A stretch of 64,000 bases of DNA, from assembly GCA_035610365.1 (NCBI GenBank), contig CM069432.1, positions 178,297,027-178,361,026 of the forward strand, written 5' to 3'. Within the stretch, counting starts at the first letter, position 1, and each line of letters opens with the position of its first letter. Source of the stretch: Aquatica leii. Lineage: Eukaryota; Arthropoda; Insecta; Coleoptera; Lampyridae. Of this stretch, positions 34,682-45,522 are shown piece by piece. The notes beneath the pieces were generated by a model. It searched no databases and was not told where the DNA came from. It saw only the letters and a list, made by a program, of their open reading frames with translations. The position numbers and the translations under genes are program-made.

Positions 34682-34753
34682 CGTTTTCCGAGTTTTACCG
34701 TGCAGTCGTTGTTAGCTTGGACGTTTCGCTGTCCATGCTGCCAGTTTCTTCAG
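34682..34753 (-). ncRNA. Hammerhead-like core with shared downstream block (weakened stem II)
   Basis: Minus strand: CTGAAGA (34753-34747), then AACTG...CAGC, giving a 3-bp stem II (CTG/CAG) with an adjacent A/C mismatch, then GAAAC (34727-34723) and GTCC. Nineteen bases later comes GCACGGTAAAACTCGGAAAA (from 34703), which matches the equivalent block near 36.45 kb. Likely a worn copy of a structured element end. Confidence 0.35.
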
Positions 34754-36440
34754 AATCTGTTATCATACTGATTCTCTTTGTAGTTTCGGTTCCTCTGTAT
34801 ATACTCCATTGATTCACCGGTGCCTGACCGTTGTGCCCCATCTACCGTCGTCACGGTTGAAATTTGTTATTATCTCGATAGCCTTTGTGATAATAACAAT
34901 AATGCTGGTTATTGATTTTACAACTTGACTATTGCAAAAACTTAATTGGTTACTATATTGATTAGTATGCAAATAACGTTTTTATGATAAAATTGTTAAC
35001 AAATATTAGTGCTGTTATCATTTATAGTAATAATAATGAATTAAATTCTACGTCACAACCATTAATTCAGGTTCATTTCTCCAGATAAAATGCACGTTAG
35101 TCTGTAACGTGTAACGTTAAAAAAAGAAGCTTACATAATTAATTAATAAGAAAACACAATAAATATCAAATATAGAACAGGAAACGATTTATATACCAAA
35201 CAACTTAAGTTTAAGAAAAACTCTAAAAGTAAATACTAAATCCAAAAACTTTTAACTTAATAATCACAAGTGACCTATTTGTGCATTTTTGTAATGTGTA
35301 ATTTAACTTTATTATTATAAATTAACTAAAAGTTTAAGTATTTTCTAATTGATTCTTTATTTCTAAAGATCTATAATCAGAACTATCGTAAAACGTAAAC
35401 GTAAGATAATATCCAAATTTAAAACGTATCACACCAAATTTACTTCATAAGATAACCTATCAAAAAATACCAAATCTTGCGTACAAATCGTAGTCGTAAA
35501 TCATAATGGTAGTTCAACAAACATGTGACGTACAGACTATCGTCTAACGTAGAAAATCGTAATTCGTAAAACGTATCGTAAAATTGTAATATAAGAAATC
35601 GTATGTACGTGTTCAAAAACAAAATCTAGAAAAACAAAATCATCGTACGTAAGAAAAACTAAAACGTACCCAATCCGCATAGAAACAAAAAAACAGTCTG
35701 ACAACCATCTGACAACTTACGGGTTTTTCTTTATACATAACGACTAACGCACATTTGTAATTACAACAAACGCGTACAAATTACATTGGTAAATGTAAAA
35801 CAACAAAGACAGGTCTAATTGTTGTACCAAAGTGTAGCCAAAAATTGGTTTAAAAGTAGTTACAATTGCATGTTTATGCGTTGCATATAATTATTTACAT
35901 ACATAATAAATAAAAAATCAGAATCAGAAAACGTTACAAACACAACTCCAAAATATGCTTACATTATTATATATTCTGCGGCAAGGTATTAGCATTGTAT
36001 TAGGATTTTTAGAGTATTTAGAAAGAACTTAGTTAATAAATCTTTTGTCAACTTTTAGTGGATAACTTTACGTGTCATGCATAATGTATATAAACAACAC
36101 ATGTATACTTGTGCAATTTTTCTATTTCGAGTTTGTCTATTTTTCATATACATAAAACCAGCAAAATCAAATCTACAGGTAACAAAAAGATTTGTTTGAT
36201 GCTATATACAAACTGGTTTTGCTTTAAAGTATTTAATACATAGTTTTAAAGTTTTTTTTACATATGTAGTTAGTTGTGCACCATTGTATAAATGTCAAAG
36301 AAACTCAAAAGTAGTTATTAGTTTTGTTAAATAGTGTTTTCAGCAGTAATAATAAATCTTTTTGTTTAAGTGCATTTTGAACTAAGCTTCAAATGTAATA
36401 GCGAAGGCTTCCACGGCCGGAGTCTATAATAAGATAAGAA
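34754..36440. other. Gene-free interval with a CGTA-rich patch
   Basis: 34754-34860 is GC-richer and probably belongs to the same element as the motif next to it. 35385-35670 contains about 17 CGTA words. The rest is AT-rich with nothing recognised. Confidence 0.45.
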
Positions 36441-36520
36441 CGTCTTCCGGGTTTGGACCGTGTTAATATTGTAACCGAAGTTGCCAACGTTTTGCCCACT
36501 TTCGTAAGGGGCTTCATCAG
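36441..36520 (-). ncRNA. Hammerhead-like relic with shared downstream block
   Basis: Minus strand: CTGATGA (36520-36514), one A, then hairpin GCCC-CTT-ACGA-AAG-T-GGGC, then AAAAC (36493-36489) where the core needs GAAAC. The missing G would probably abolish self-cleavage. Twenty-five bases later ACACGGTCCAAACCCGGAAG (ending near 36444) matches the block near 34.69 kb. It lies in a clearly GC-richer patch (36410-36540). Confidence 0.35.
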
Positions 36521-36540
36521 GGCGTGAGAGAAATCGAAGA

Positions 36541-37566
36541 ACTCAAACAAGCAACCGAAATCTAACTAAACACTTTTCAAATAGTAAATAGTCTGGCGTT
36601 CATCAAGTAGATAACAATCACATGCACTGCTTTCTTTAATAGAATTAATCTTTTAACCACCAGTTTGCTTTACCCCAAGTTATGTATGCGAAATTGTACC
36701 GTAATAGTAATACTACAAAGTTTTCCATGTCATTTCTGACAATAACTTATTTGCATATTGATCAAATTACCGAAATTAGAATTATAGAGATAATAACTAC
36801 AGAATGGATAAAAATAAACAAAACAACCTGAGGCTACAGTAAAACAAGTATATAATGTGTTTACCCAAAATGGTGAAAGGAGTACTTTATGCTGTGTTTT
36901 CAGCAATGGAAAGTACTCAATTTCCTCACTGAATAAAAAACAACAATGTTGCCATAGATAATGTAGAAAAATGGGATTGGTTACATTTTTCAATAATTAA
37001 TAAATATCTATTGATCATAGAATTGATATAATGTACAGAACTAATGTCAATATAAGTTATAATGCATTTTTTAATATTTAACTATTGTAATTACACTCAA
37101 CCAAATAGTAGCATAAATAGAAAGAAAATAAACATTGTTTCAATGAAAAATTCATCAAAATTGGTCCAAAGTATTACATCATTGTTACAATGAATTTAAC
37201 AACATTGAAATAAGAAAAATACTTTAATCGATCACTAGAATCATTGTTTATATGAACAGGTTCATAACTGGTTATAACGACGTTTCTCCTTGTGGCAATG
37301 AAATTGTTCATAGTTTCAATGTAGGTCTTTTATTAATTGAAGAATCTTTTACATTACTTTAACGTATACTTTTCTTCATATTAAAGCATTTATACTAACG
37401 ACAATGTTTTGGTTTCCTTAATGTTAATACCAGATTTTTAAAGAATTACATGTATTCTTTATATTGATGAAAATAGATTATTAAATTAATGAAGCAAAAC
37501 TATTAGGTTAATGAATCAAATTTTCAACTAATTTTAACATTTTTATTAAAAGAAACATTGACAAGG
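36541..37566. other. Gene-free AT-rich interval
   Basis: Nothing beyond chance frames. GAGAAACGTCG on the minus strand near 37280 lacks a CTGANGA partner. Confidence 0.4.
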
Positions 37567-37630
37567 TAATTAATAGTTTTTGTTTTTAATCCTTTCTACC
37601 TACAAGGATAAAAAACAGATACTATTAATT
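37567..37630. repeat. 28-bp-arm hairpin
   Basis: Arms 37567-37594 and 37603-37630 pair over 28 positions with about four mismatches, around an 8-base loop. It lies at the 3' end of the broken gene at 37.65-38.5 kb. It may be a tiny MITE or a transcribed hairpin. Confidence 0.6.
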
Positions 37631-37649
37631 GCTAAATTACAGAGGAACA

Positions 37650-38514
37650 ACTGATTCGTCACCAACAAGTAAAAGAAAAGGTTGCACGCTTGATTTTCTT
37701 GCCTGCAAATCGGTTAAATGGTCTTCTAAAGCTTGACAACATTTATCTAAAAAGACAAGTTTCTTGAGAATTTAATAAACCTTTTTCCATTTTGATCTTT
37801 CCGGGCTGATCTGTAATTACAAAATCATATTACAAAAAGAAGTATTAATTAAAATATGTATTAGAAATGCGAAATCAGTCAATAGAATAAACAACTAACT
37901 TACTTTCATCTACTTCATGTTTTTGTGTATAGTCCAAGACACCTTTAACATTATTTTCGGACGTCAAAAACTGCAGTATATGTACTCTCTTATTTTCCCA
38001 TTTACTCAACAAACCATCTCCAGTAGTATAAAGGGCATCAAAATCCATATCGATCTAATACGAAAAAATTAAAATGAAATAAAATACCTGTAGCAAATAC
38101 CTACCACTAATTTTTAATTAAGAATATTTGTTTAAAATTGAGACTTTTTAATTTAAGTTTAATTAATTAAATATAAAAATAATAGTATAAAAATGACATC
38201 AAGCAAGTTTAATAAGTATTCTAAATAATTTTTACCAGTCTAAATCCAGAAGGGGTTTTAAGGCCATTTATCCAAAATTGACGCTGTACTATCCATGGTT
38301 TTAATCTCGGCCATACGAAACTGTCGACATGCCTTCCAATAAGTGTCAAATTCTTCAGTTGACAAGTTGTCAAATTTGAGCGACCTAATGCACAGTATTA
38401 TAGCCGCTATAAAAAAACGCGCACACTTGCATTGGGAATAAAACAACAGTAAATTAATAAGAAATAAATCTTACCTGCTCAGTAAGTAATTTTTACACTC
38501 TTGTGGCACACGGT
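37650..38514 (-). pseudogene. Broken copy of an unnamed conserved multicopy protein family
   Basis: Minus-strand pieces join through plausible splice sites. 38514-38475 (DLYRVPQECKNYLLSR, donor GTAAGA) leads to about 38386-38239 (SLKFDNLSTEEFDTYWKACR...ILDKWP, then KTPSGFRL after a frameshift, donor GTAAAA). Next is 38055-37906 (IDMDFDALYTTGDGLLSKWE...YTQKHEVDE, donor GTAAGT), and then about 37816-37650 (PGKIKMEKG..SQETCLFR, shifting frame to DKCCQALEDHLTDLQARKSS and VQPFLLLVGDESVV). I recognise this layout from uncharacterised proteins common in insects and other animals; the function is unknown. At least two frameshifts make it a pseudogene. The middle of the protein is missing. Confidence 0.6.
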
Positions 38515-38530
38515 ATAAATCTACTGAAAT

Positions 38531-39600
38531 TGTATTATGGTTTATCGATATAAAAAACACTAAAAACGTGCAGATATGCAAATGCGTCTACTTGGCGTCC
38601 ACTAGCAGACATTTAGACCAATATAACCTTTATACTTATACAAAATTTAGCTGTGCAAGCCGTTCACAGTTTCATACATTGATAAAACGAATTTCTTCGT
38701 TAAGAATGATATCTTTGCTATTAAGATTACAAAATGCTTACTTTGAAAGAAATGTTGTTCATACAATCATCAACATTAATGTTAACACCGATAAATCCAT
38801 CCATTTATTTTATCTATGTTTAGTAAAAGTTTTGTCAATTAATATTTTCTTATAATCCAACATAATTTTCATTGAGACAATGAAATGCAGTTATAATACT
38901 AAAGAATTTTTAAAACAAATTTAATGTTGGTCAGATTCATCACTCAATAAAACCTGATACATTATATTTATGATAACTGTCTTTAAACAAGTATATTTGA
39001 TATTTTTTTTTACATAGCAATAATGAAAATCTCATTAAACCAATGTAAATCAAACTGATGAAAGCCATTCATTAATATTATAACAAAGATTTTTTTCAGT
39101 GTATTAAGTTTGAAGCATTTTGGGTAAAACAATATACATGATTCGTGCTGAAAGTTTTCTTGATTCAAACGCTTAAAATAATATTGTTTTACCAGAAAAA
39201 CGACAATTGTCCTCACACTACATGTAATATACTATTTAATGTTATTGTTAAGCAGTTATTTTTATTATTTTTTAATAATATAATATATAATCATAGTATA
39301 TTTTTACATAAACTTAATTAGTTTAAACTCGTAGTCTCTACAATCAAGATGTCTTAAAAAATGGAAACAGTGCGAGCAATTATTTAAGTATTAAAAAATT
39401 ACAAATAACACAATTATTTCCATTGCATTCAGCTCCTAGAAGTAACAATTTTTAATGCATTTTATAAAGTAAAACAAGCAAAAGTTGTGATTATAGGTGC
39501 AAAAAACATGAAATAAATATTGCTTTTTTCAAATGGTACTCTGGTGACAGTTATTGGAACCCATTTTAGTTCACAGATATTTAATCGCTATTGGTATAAA
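38531..39600. other. Gene-free interval
   Basis: AT-rich; only short chance frames. Nothing repeat-like was identified. Confidence 0.4.
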
Positions 39601-39641
39601 TATCGTCATTTACACTTTTTCTTTTAGTGACATTTACCACT

Positions 39642-39678
39642 CTAAAGATGCAAGCTGCAATGTCTTGCGAAACGTCAG
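39642..39678 (+). ncRNA. Hammerhead-like relic, one core base changed
   Basis: Plus strand: CTAAAGA (39642-39648; a functional core needs G at the third position), one extra base, stem II GCAAG/CTTGC (39650-39654 and 39664-39668) around a 9-base loop, then GAAAC (39669-39673) and GTCAG. ACT before the core can pair with AGT after it as a short stem I. The layout is clear, but the A in place of G probably kills activity. Confidence 0.4.
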
Positions 39679-39824
39679 TTTGTTTGGGTTCACAAACGAC
39701 AATACGGCAAAGGCCAAGTTCTACTTCTTGTTTTGGCTCTCAAGAAGAGACTATGACCAAGTCTAAGTCTGGGTGTTTTACTACCCACCCACATATTTCC
39801 AAAAGATTTTGTTGGTCATTCTAA

Positions 39825-40733
39825 AATCTTAAGAAATTACACCGTTTTTGTTCTTAAACTACTATTTTACTATTCTTCTCTTATGAATTGGCGAACAGAA
39901 CCTGTAAATAAAGTAACAAACAATTTTTTTTTTGTCACTGAAAATAAAATAAGAGAGAACCATATATGTAGCTAAGTGGTTTACTTAATATACGTAGATA
40001 GTTATAATTTATTAAAAAATGCTAAATCTCAAAATAAAGGTAACTATTACACAATTGGACTCAAAAACACAAAACCAAACAAAATAATTTTTTTTCATTT
40101 TTGTCCTGAGTCTAATGCAATAAAAATCATTAAACTTGGAAACCAAATGAAAATCAACTTATTTTGCGATATCATCAAATATTGAAGTTACTTATCAACA
40201 ACTGGAAAGTTCAACTTTGATCTTACTCATTGTCTAAAGTCTTAAAAATTTTCTACAGCATAATTATATCCTATAATGACAAAGGAAGCGTAAACTCCAA
40301 AGTATTTATTAAAAAATAGTACAGTAATTTCGAGTATGTATAAATACATTAGCACAAGCAAATTTTTTTTTTAAAATCAGACCATTATTAAAATGATGAT
40401 ATTAAGTATGCATTGTAATTCTGGATGTGCAATTAATATGCCATTAATGATAGTTATATTAGTAGTGGCATTATTTAATATAATATATGAAAATTCTAGA
40501 ATTATTAGCTTGCATAAGACATCAATTCTCTAAAAATAAATTTTAAGCATTAGCTACATTTAAAATTTGAAATAAATACCAATCTGGCATACCGTACTTA
40601 TTGTTATTTACAGATCAGTAAGCTTAAATTTCTATTATTTTATTACTATGCAGGTAATAAAATTACAATGCTTTATTTGCTTTAAACTTCTAATGAGAAA
40701 CACTATACTATTAGAATGTGAATAGGTGCGATC
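39825..40733. other. Gene-free interval
   Basis: AT-rich; a 69-codon plus-strand frame (39976-40185) is rich in N, K and I as expected from base composition and shows no family resemblance. Confidence 0.35.
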
Positions 40734-40925
40734 TTAAGCGGTCATTTTGGTTGAAGGCAAGTGTACATTAAATGCCGAAGAAGATGGGACTTCACTAACA
40801 TTTTCTGGTTCGTTGAAATAAGTTGCTGTCGAATTTGATATAATGGTTTTCATTGGATATGAAGTTGTCGATGTAGATATATTTGTAAATGGAGTCATAC
40901 TTGGAAATGGAACTCGACTACTATT
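40734..40925 (-). CDS. Possible terminal exon, Ser/Thr/Pro-rich, unrecognised
   Basis: After a possible acceptor (AATAGTAG near 40922) the minus strand reads VPFPSMTPFTNISTSTTSYP and on to PSTKMTA before a TAA at 40736-40734. The even codon composition and lack of low-complexity AT coding make it look more like protein than neighbouring frames. It resembles a disordered C-terminus. I found no certain upstream exon; the frame at 41488-41249 (LLASFLLRRGGQIVVSNFSN...) on the same strand is the nearest candidate. Could also be chance. Confidence 0.2.
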   Translation of the reverse strand, partial: NSSRVPFPSMTPFTNISTSTTSYPMKTIISNSTATYFNEPENVSEVPSSSAFNVHLPSTKMTA

Positions 40926-41248
40926 AAGTATGAAATAAATTGAACAAACAAAGTGACTAGGTTTTGGGATGAAATTTTCCAAACCTAAGACATCAAGTCA
41001 TTTTTTTAAATGTTTACAATTTTTTGGAAATCTGAAAATGATACATAATATGTATAATTACTCTGTGCAACACAATTGGATAACATTTCAATGAGATAGA
41101 TATGAATAAACTGATACACATACAAGTAACTATCAACGTAAATTACCTACTTACTTATGAAAAGAATATTGTATTGTATTGCCAAAATACAATAAGAACA
41201 AACACGATAAAACTAAAATAACTATGTGGCATCTTAAAATGGCGATGT

Positions 41249-41497
41249 TCAATTTGCTTCAAATGTACTGCAGGAGATCATTGTAATGCTTAGTCCTTTT
41301 TGTATACAGGTCAGTGTGGTAGCTTCTAGTAACGGTTGGTATTCACCAAAAATAAAAACAGCACAAAGTACGGGACATCTGTGTTCAGTTACAGTAATTA
41401 TTTTAAAAATAAAATTTACTTCAGCACTTTTGTTGGAGAAATTTGATACTACAATTTGACCTCCTCTTCTTAATAAAAACGAAGCCAATAGCGTCTA
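41249..41497 (-). CDS. Possible exon, unrecognised
   Basis: After GTTGTAG near 41497 the minus strand gives ASFLLRRGGQIVVSNFSNKS, then TEHRCPVLCAVFIFGEYQP, ending at a stop at 41251-41249, with a possible donor (GTACAT) just before the end. No ATG begins it, so it would have to be an internal exon. Family unknown; it may equally be part of an old transposon. Confidence 0.2.
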
Positions 41498-41499
41498 CA

Positions 41500-42114
41500 A
41501 CGTTTATTAGCATATTATTTGACAAAAAATCAGTTTAGAATATTGGGGTCCTTTTAACATAACTGGTTGGTACTTTCATTTATATGAGTTGTTAATTAGT
41601 ATTCTATCTATAATTAAAGCTTTTGGTTTATGATTTTCGGTTTAATATTTTTTAACATAAGTTAAATTTTATCCTTTTGACAACGCATGTACAGTAAATT
41701 TAAAAAAATGATATTCACAAGCTTATTTTCTAGTTTAATACATTAATCTCTAATAGATAACAGATACGTAAGCAATTATACACTTTATTGCAAGCAATTC
41801 TTAAACACTTTTTGTTATTGGTTTTAATTTAAAAAAAAACGCGTTCAAGCATACTTTTAATGACAATGCACAAAGGCCGCTTAGGGGATATTGCCGGGCT
41901 TCTACGAATGTATTTTTGAACTTTTGTGCAGTAAATTTCCTGCAAAAGGATGTTTGGATATAACGCACAGGGTATCTACCGGAGCGGTGCGATAAACTTC
42001 GACGATGAGAATGACTGCATTGTCAAAAATGTTGCAAGATGTTTTTTGTAAAGGTTCCATTTCAAGCGTGCGTATTTGTAAAAGAAGTGCAAGGAAAAAC
42101 AAATAACATTAAAC
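41500..42114. other. Gene-free interval
   Basis: AT-rich apart from 41875-42060, which is GC-richer and may be the worn 5' part of the LINE that follows. No readable protein. Confidence 0.35.
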
Positions 42115-43690
42115 TACCCACGATGTACGGAGACGCGCTCTCAATGACAAAAAAGTCAAATATCTAAGGTTCACTGTTAATACGAGACTGACTTTTAAAG
42201 CTCATCTAAAAAAAGTCCTAACGAAGGCTATTAGGGTTCTTAATACAAGCAAACGAATGGTCGGGCACACATGATAATTGAAACCCTTAATGACCAAATG
42301 GTTATACCTATACTCTGGTAACAAGAAAAAACTAATCTAAAAAGCACAGTAAAGTACATAAGATGGCATCTCTGCTGATAACAGGAGCGATGAAAACCAC
42401 GCCCACAGCAGCCATTAAAGCACTACTTTCACTTTTACCATGTAAGAATATGCAAAATACAAAATCATACACACTGTATAAATTAAAATTGCCAATATTG
42501 AAAAACTAAACAAATATGAAACAACGTATGTTTTTAAGTTGATGTATGGTTGATGTAAATCAAAGAATTAAAAAGTTTATTTTAACGGTAACGGTTCAAT
42601 ATACATAAAAATGTACTTTAAATGTTCTACTTATCTATACACACCATTACATCTCGTTGTAACAATGGAAGCAAGACAAGCAGCATACAAGCTGCAGATT
42701 AATAAACACACGTCAATTACTGGGAAAATCAAATCGTGCATATACAACGTGCTGCGCGAAGAAACAATATTAACAATAAGATGCAACTTTACAAAAAAAT
42801 CACATCTTAAAGAAATTGAAAGTAATAATACCGTCACAAAACAAGTGGACAAAAAACATTTACTTGGAGGCGGCTAAGAGAACTATCTGGTACACAAATA
42901 AGGCAAAAAAATTACAATGGTGCAGTCACGGTGGAAAGCAATTTTTGCTGACCATGGGTAAATATGCGTCCGTTTTTTCAGCTGAAGTTATTAACATTAT
43001 CGAGTCGAAATCACACGCTAACGGTCCAGTATCAAACACGTCTGATAGTCAAGCAGCGCTATTAGCACTAAGATCACCAGTAATAAAATCCAAACTGATT
43101 ATAAGATGCATAAACAGTTTGAAAACATTAGCAGCTCGCTAACAAGTATAGTTCATCTGGATACCAAAAAACCAGAGTGTTCATTAAAAAATCACTTACA
43201 AAACCGAAAAAGAAATCATTCACAGCAAACTAGCAACAAAGCAAAAGAAACTATGGAAAAACTCTTCAGGGATGAGGCACACAAAACTTTTCTTTACATA
43301 GTTACAATCAAAATACATTATTAAGCATGAGTCGACAAAAGTTAAGGAAACTCACAAGACTAATAATAGGACACTGTAGCCTTAACAAACACATGCATAA
43401 AATGGGACTGCAAGTTAGCTCTTTATGCCGCGGAAGCTTGGAGGACGAGAAGACTTTGCAGCATCTGCTGTGTAAATGCGAAACGTATCAAACGCAACGC
43501 ACAACGATTCTCGGCAAACCAAAACTAATCGATAATGAGTTGGAAAAAGCTCCTAGGAATAAGCTTCTGGATTTCATTGACGAAACAGAACTGCTGAGTG
43601 AGTAATAAATCAGAGGTGCACAAAAAAACTAAAGAGACATCAGTGCAAGGACGCTAGACAAATCAGCTCTTAAACAAAATAATAAAAAAA
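42115..43690 (+). pseudogene. 5'-truncated LINE with RNase H domain (I/LOA-type), broken frames
   Basis: Plus-strand remnants in several frames follow the order of a non-LTR ORF2 C-terminus. The post-palm RT region is at about 42155-42270 (VKYLRFTVNTRLTFKAHLKK, then VLNTSKRMVG) and 42370-42440 (a MKTTPTAA-type segment). RNase H is at about 42950-43140 (GKYASVFSAEV, SDSQAALLALRSP). The C-terminal zinc-knuckle region is at 43327-43605 (GHCSLNKHMHKMGL, CKCETYQTQRTTILGKPK, LLDFIDETELL). Stop at 43603-43605, then a short AAATAA-rich tail. An RNase H points to the I/LOA group rather than Jockey. Many frameshifts; inactive. Confidence 0.75.
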
Positions 43691-44713
43691 TAAATACAAT
43701 TTACCATATTTTTTTCTTCACTTATTGTAAGAGTTGCAGATTACAATTAATTTTTTTTACACTCAAATGTGACCATCACTTGGGAAAAATACGAAAGACT
43801 TTTTCTTAAAGCTTTTTAGAAACTTTCTAAGAGAGAACGTGAGAGTAAAAAATATGAACTTCTATGACAAATATTCAATTTGTTAAAACGTGTATGTACC
43901 ATAAAAATTTTGTTATGCAATATTTGTGTAAAAAATAATTAAGTGTACATATCCTCGATCATATGAACCTTACAATTGATCAAAGCAGTCCACTATTTGT
44001 GCAAAAAAATCTGCTTGAAATTTTGAAATTTGAAAAAATTGCCATTTTTAAGCTAGAATATAAAGGTATCTAATGCTAGATAAAAATATGAAACTAGCAA
44101 GATCTTTAGTTCTTACTTGAAAGTTCAAATGATTGCATTGGTAGAGATCATTTCACGACTAAAGAACCGTGAGGTGCGCGTCGGATAAATACGGAATTTA
44201 ACGATCATGCAAAATAAATTCTAACTAAAAACATCATCTGTAAACATTAACGGTAATGGTTTACCTTGAATTGAACTAAAAAGTGAATGCATACAAGACG
44301 ACGAATATAATATAAAAAAATGTAAAACACAAAGATAAAAAAGAGTTTATAACAACTTGTGGAATAAATGTGGACACTTCAAACGCCGTATGAAAAGTGC
44401 AAACGTTTTTTGGTTAGCTAGTGTATTGACATTCGGAACAAAATTGGTTTCTGCGCAACGGTTCTTTAGTCTTGAAATGAACTCTAGTGCTGTTATTTTC
44501 ATTTTTATTGTGTGTAGTGGCATATGTACAGGTTATTTTAAAGTAAAAATTTAGGTAAATTTCTTTTTTTATAGGTTAATAATATTATTTGCAGTCGATT
44601 ACTTTTTTGTGTAAAAATTCATAAAACACTACATGTTAGTTATCTACATATATTTAGTGTAGGTTTATCTATTATTTACTATGAGAACGATATAACTTCT
44701 TCAAAAACTTAAT
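43691..44713. other. Gene-free interval after the LINE tail
   Basis: AT-rich with no identifiable feature; a 65-codon plus-strand frame at 44357-44554 has a hydrophobic end but no family resemblance. Confidence 0.35.
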
Positions 44714-45019
44714 AGTTTGGTGTGTTTCTATGCAACCATAGATCCTTCGATGTGGAGGATAGGCACAACTCAGAAATAAAACTCTGTCGTAATTGTGGCT
44801 ACGTTTCGTTGGCTATTGTGCCAACTTCTTCAGGCCAATCTATATTAATGGTAATTATAATTAATTATAGAAGTATAAGAGTCGAACATATTACAATTGC
44901 CAATATAATTAAAAACTTACGAACTAGAATAATAAATTACAATTTACAGTAAAAATGAAAACAAACAACAAATTATCATTAATGTATTGTATTGTAATTG
45001 TATAGAAACACACCAAACT
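44714..45019. mobile_element. 306-bp inverted-repeat element carrying a hammerhead-like core
   Basis: AGTTTGGTGTGTTTCTAT at 44714-44731 is exactly matched inverted at 45002-45019, and pairing extends four more bases (G/A then CAA) with one mismatch. No convincing target duplication was seen. No coding capacity. Inside, on the minus strand, lies the best hammerhead-like core in the window. Confidence 0.65.
44796..44837 (-). ncRNA. Hammerhead-ribozyme-like motif, all core bases intact
   Basis: Minus strand: TGGC, CTGAAGA (44833-44827), one extra A, a perfect 6-bp stem II GTTGGC/GCCAAC with loop ACAATA, GAAAC (44807-44803), GTA, then GCCA. TGGC before the core pairs with GCCA after GTA, giving a 4-bp stem I; GTA is an acceptable NUH cleavage triplet. 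Stem III would be minimal, but ACGT is self-complementary, so a dimeric form is conceivable. The extra base before stem II departs from the textbook hammerhead. Self-cleavage is an inference. Confidence 0.55.
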
Positions 45020-45129
45020 TTTATCTATTTTGTTTCTATTTTACGGTATAGCAAGTAAGTTTAATGTTTTTTAAATGTGGAATTATGTTTTTACTTTCAT
45101 TAAAATTATGATTATTTTAAGTGAAATTA

Positions 45130-45522
45130 TTAGATAAATAACATATGATGGAAAAATATAAATATTGAAAGTTTTTGAAATAATACACTATTTTTTATTA
45201 GAAGACATGGCCTATTGGCTTTACAATATTGACATCTGTGTGAGAGAGCAACAAAAATATGATAATTTACAGTATTTTTTATGCCAGGAATTTTATTAGA
45301 GTAAAAATGAAACATTGCTTCTGCGGTTAATATATGATGATCTGCAGTTTGTTTTAAGCTTTCTTGTCTCATGGCCTTTTTAACTGCAGCTGCTGCACCA
45401 TTACATAGGTTTAACCGTAAGGAGTAGCAAACAAATGACACTGTCTCTCTTCTAAAGTCATCTACATAATAGCATTTATTTCTATTTTTTTTAATTGTTC
45501 TATTGACTGGCTGCTCTATCAC
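45130..45522 (-). CDS. Unrecognised 130-codon frame, possibly part of an old gene
   Basis: The central part (NKCYYVDDFRRETVSFVCYS, NGAAAAVKKAMRQESLKQT, LTAEAMFHFYSNKIPG, HRCQYCKANRPC) has a balanced composition and a CxxC-type pair, unlike chance frames in this AT-rich DNA. The last ~25 residues look non-coding. I do not recognise the family. An ATG is at 45522, but the first exon-like codons may begin later. Confidence 0.3.
   Translation of the reverse strand: MIEQPVNRTIKKNRNKCYYVDDFRRETVSFVCYSLRLNLCNGAAAAVKKAMRQESLKQTADHHILTAEAMFHFYSNKIPGIKNTVNYHIFVALSHRCQYCKANRPCLLIKNSVLFQKLSIFIFFHHMLFI

Noticed and set aside
37275-37300. GAGAAACGTCG on the minus strand, like the end of the hammerhead cores
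   Set aside because: No CTGANGA and no proper stem II hairpin lies before it.
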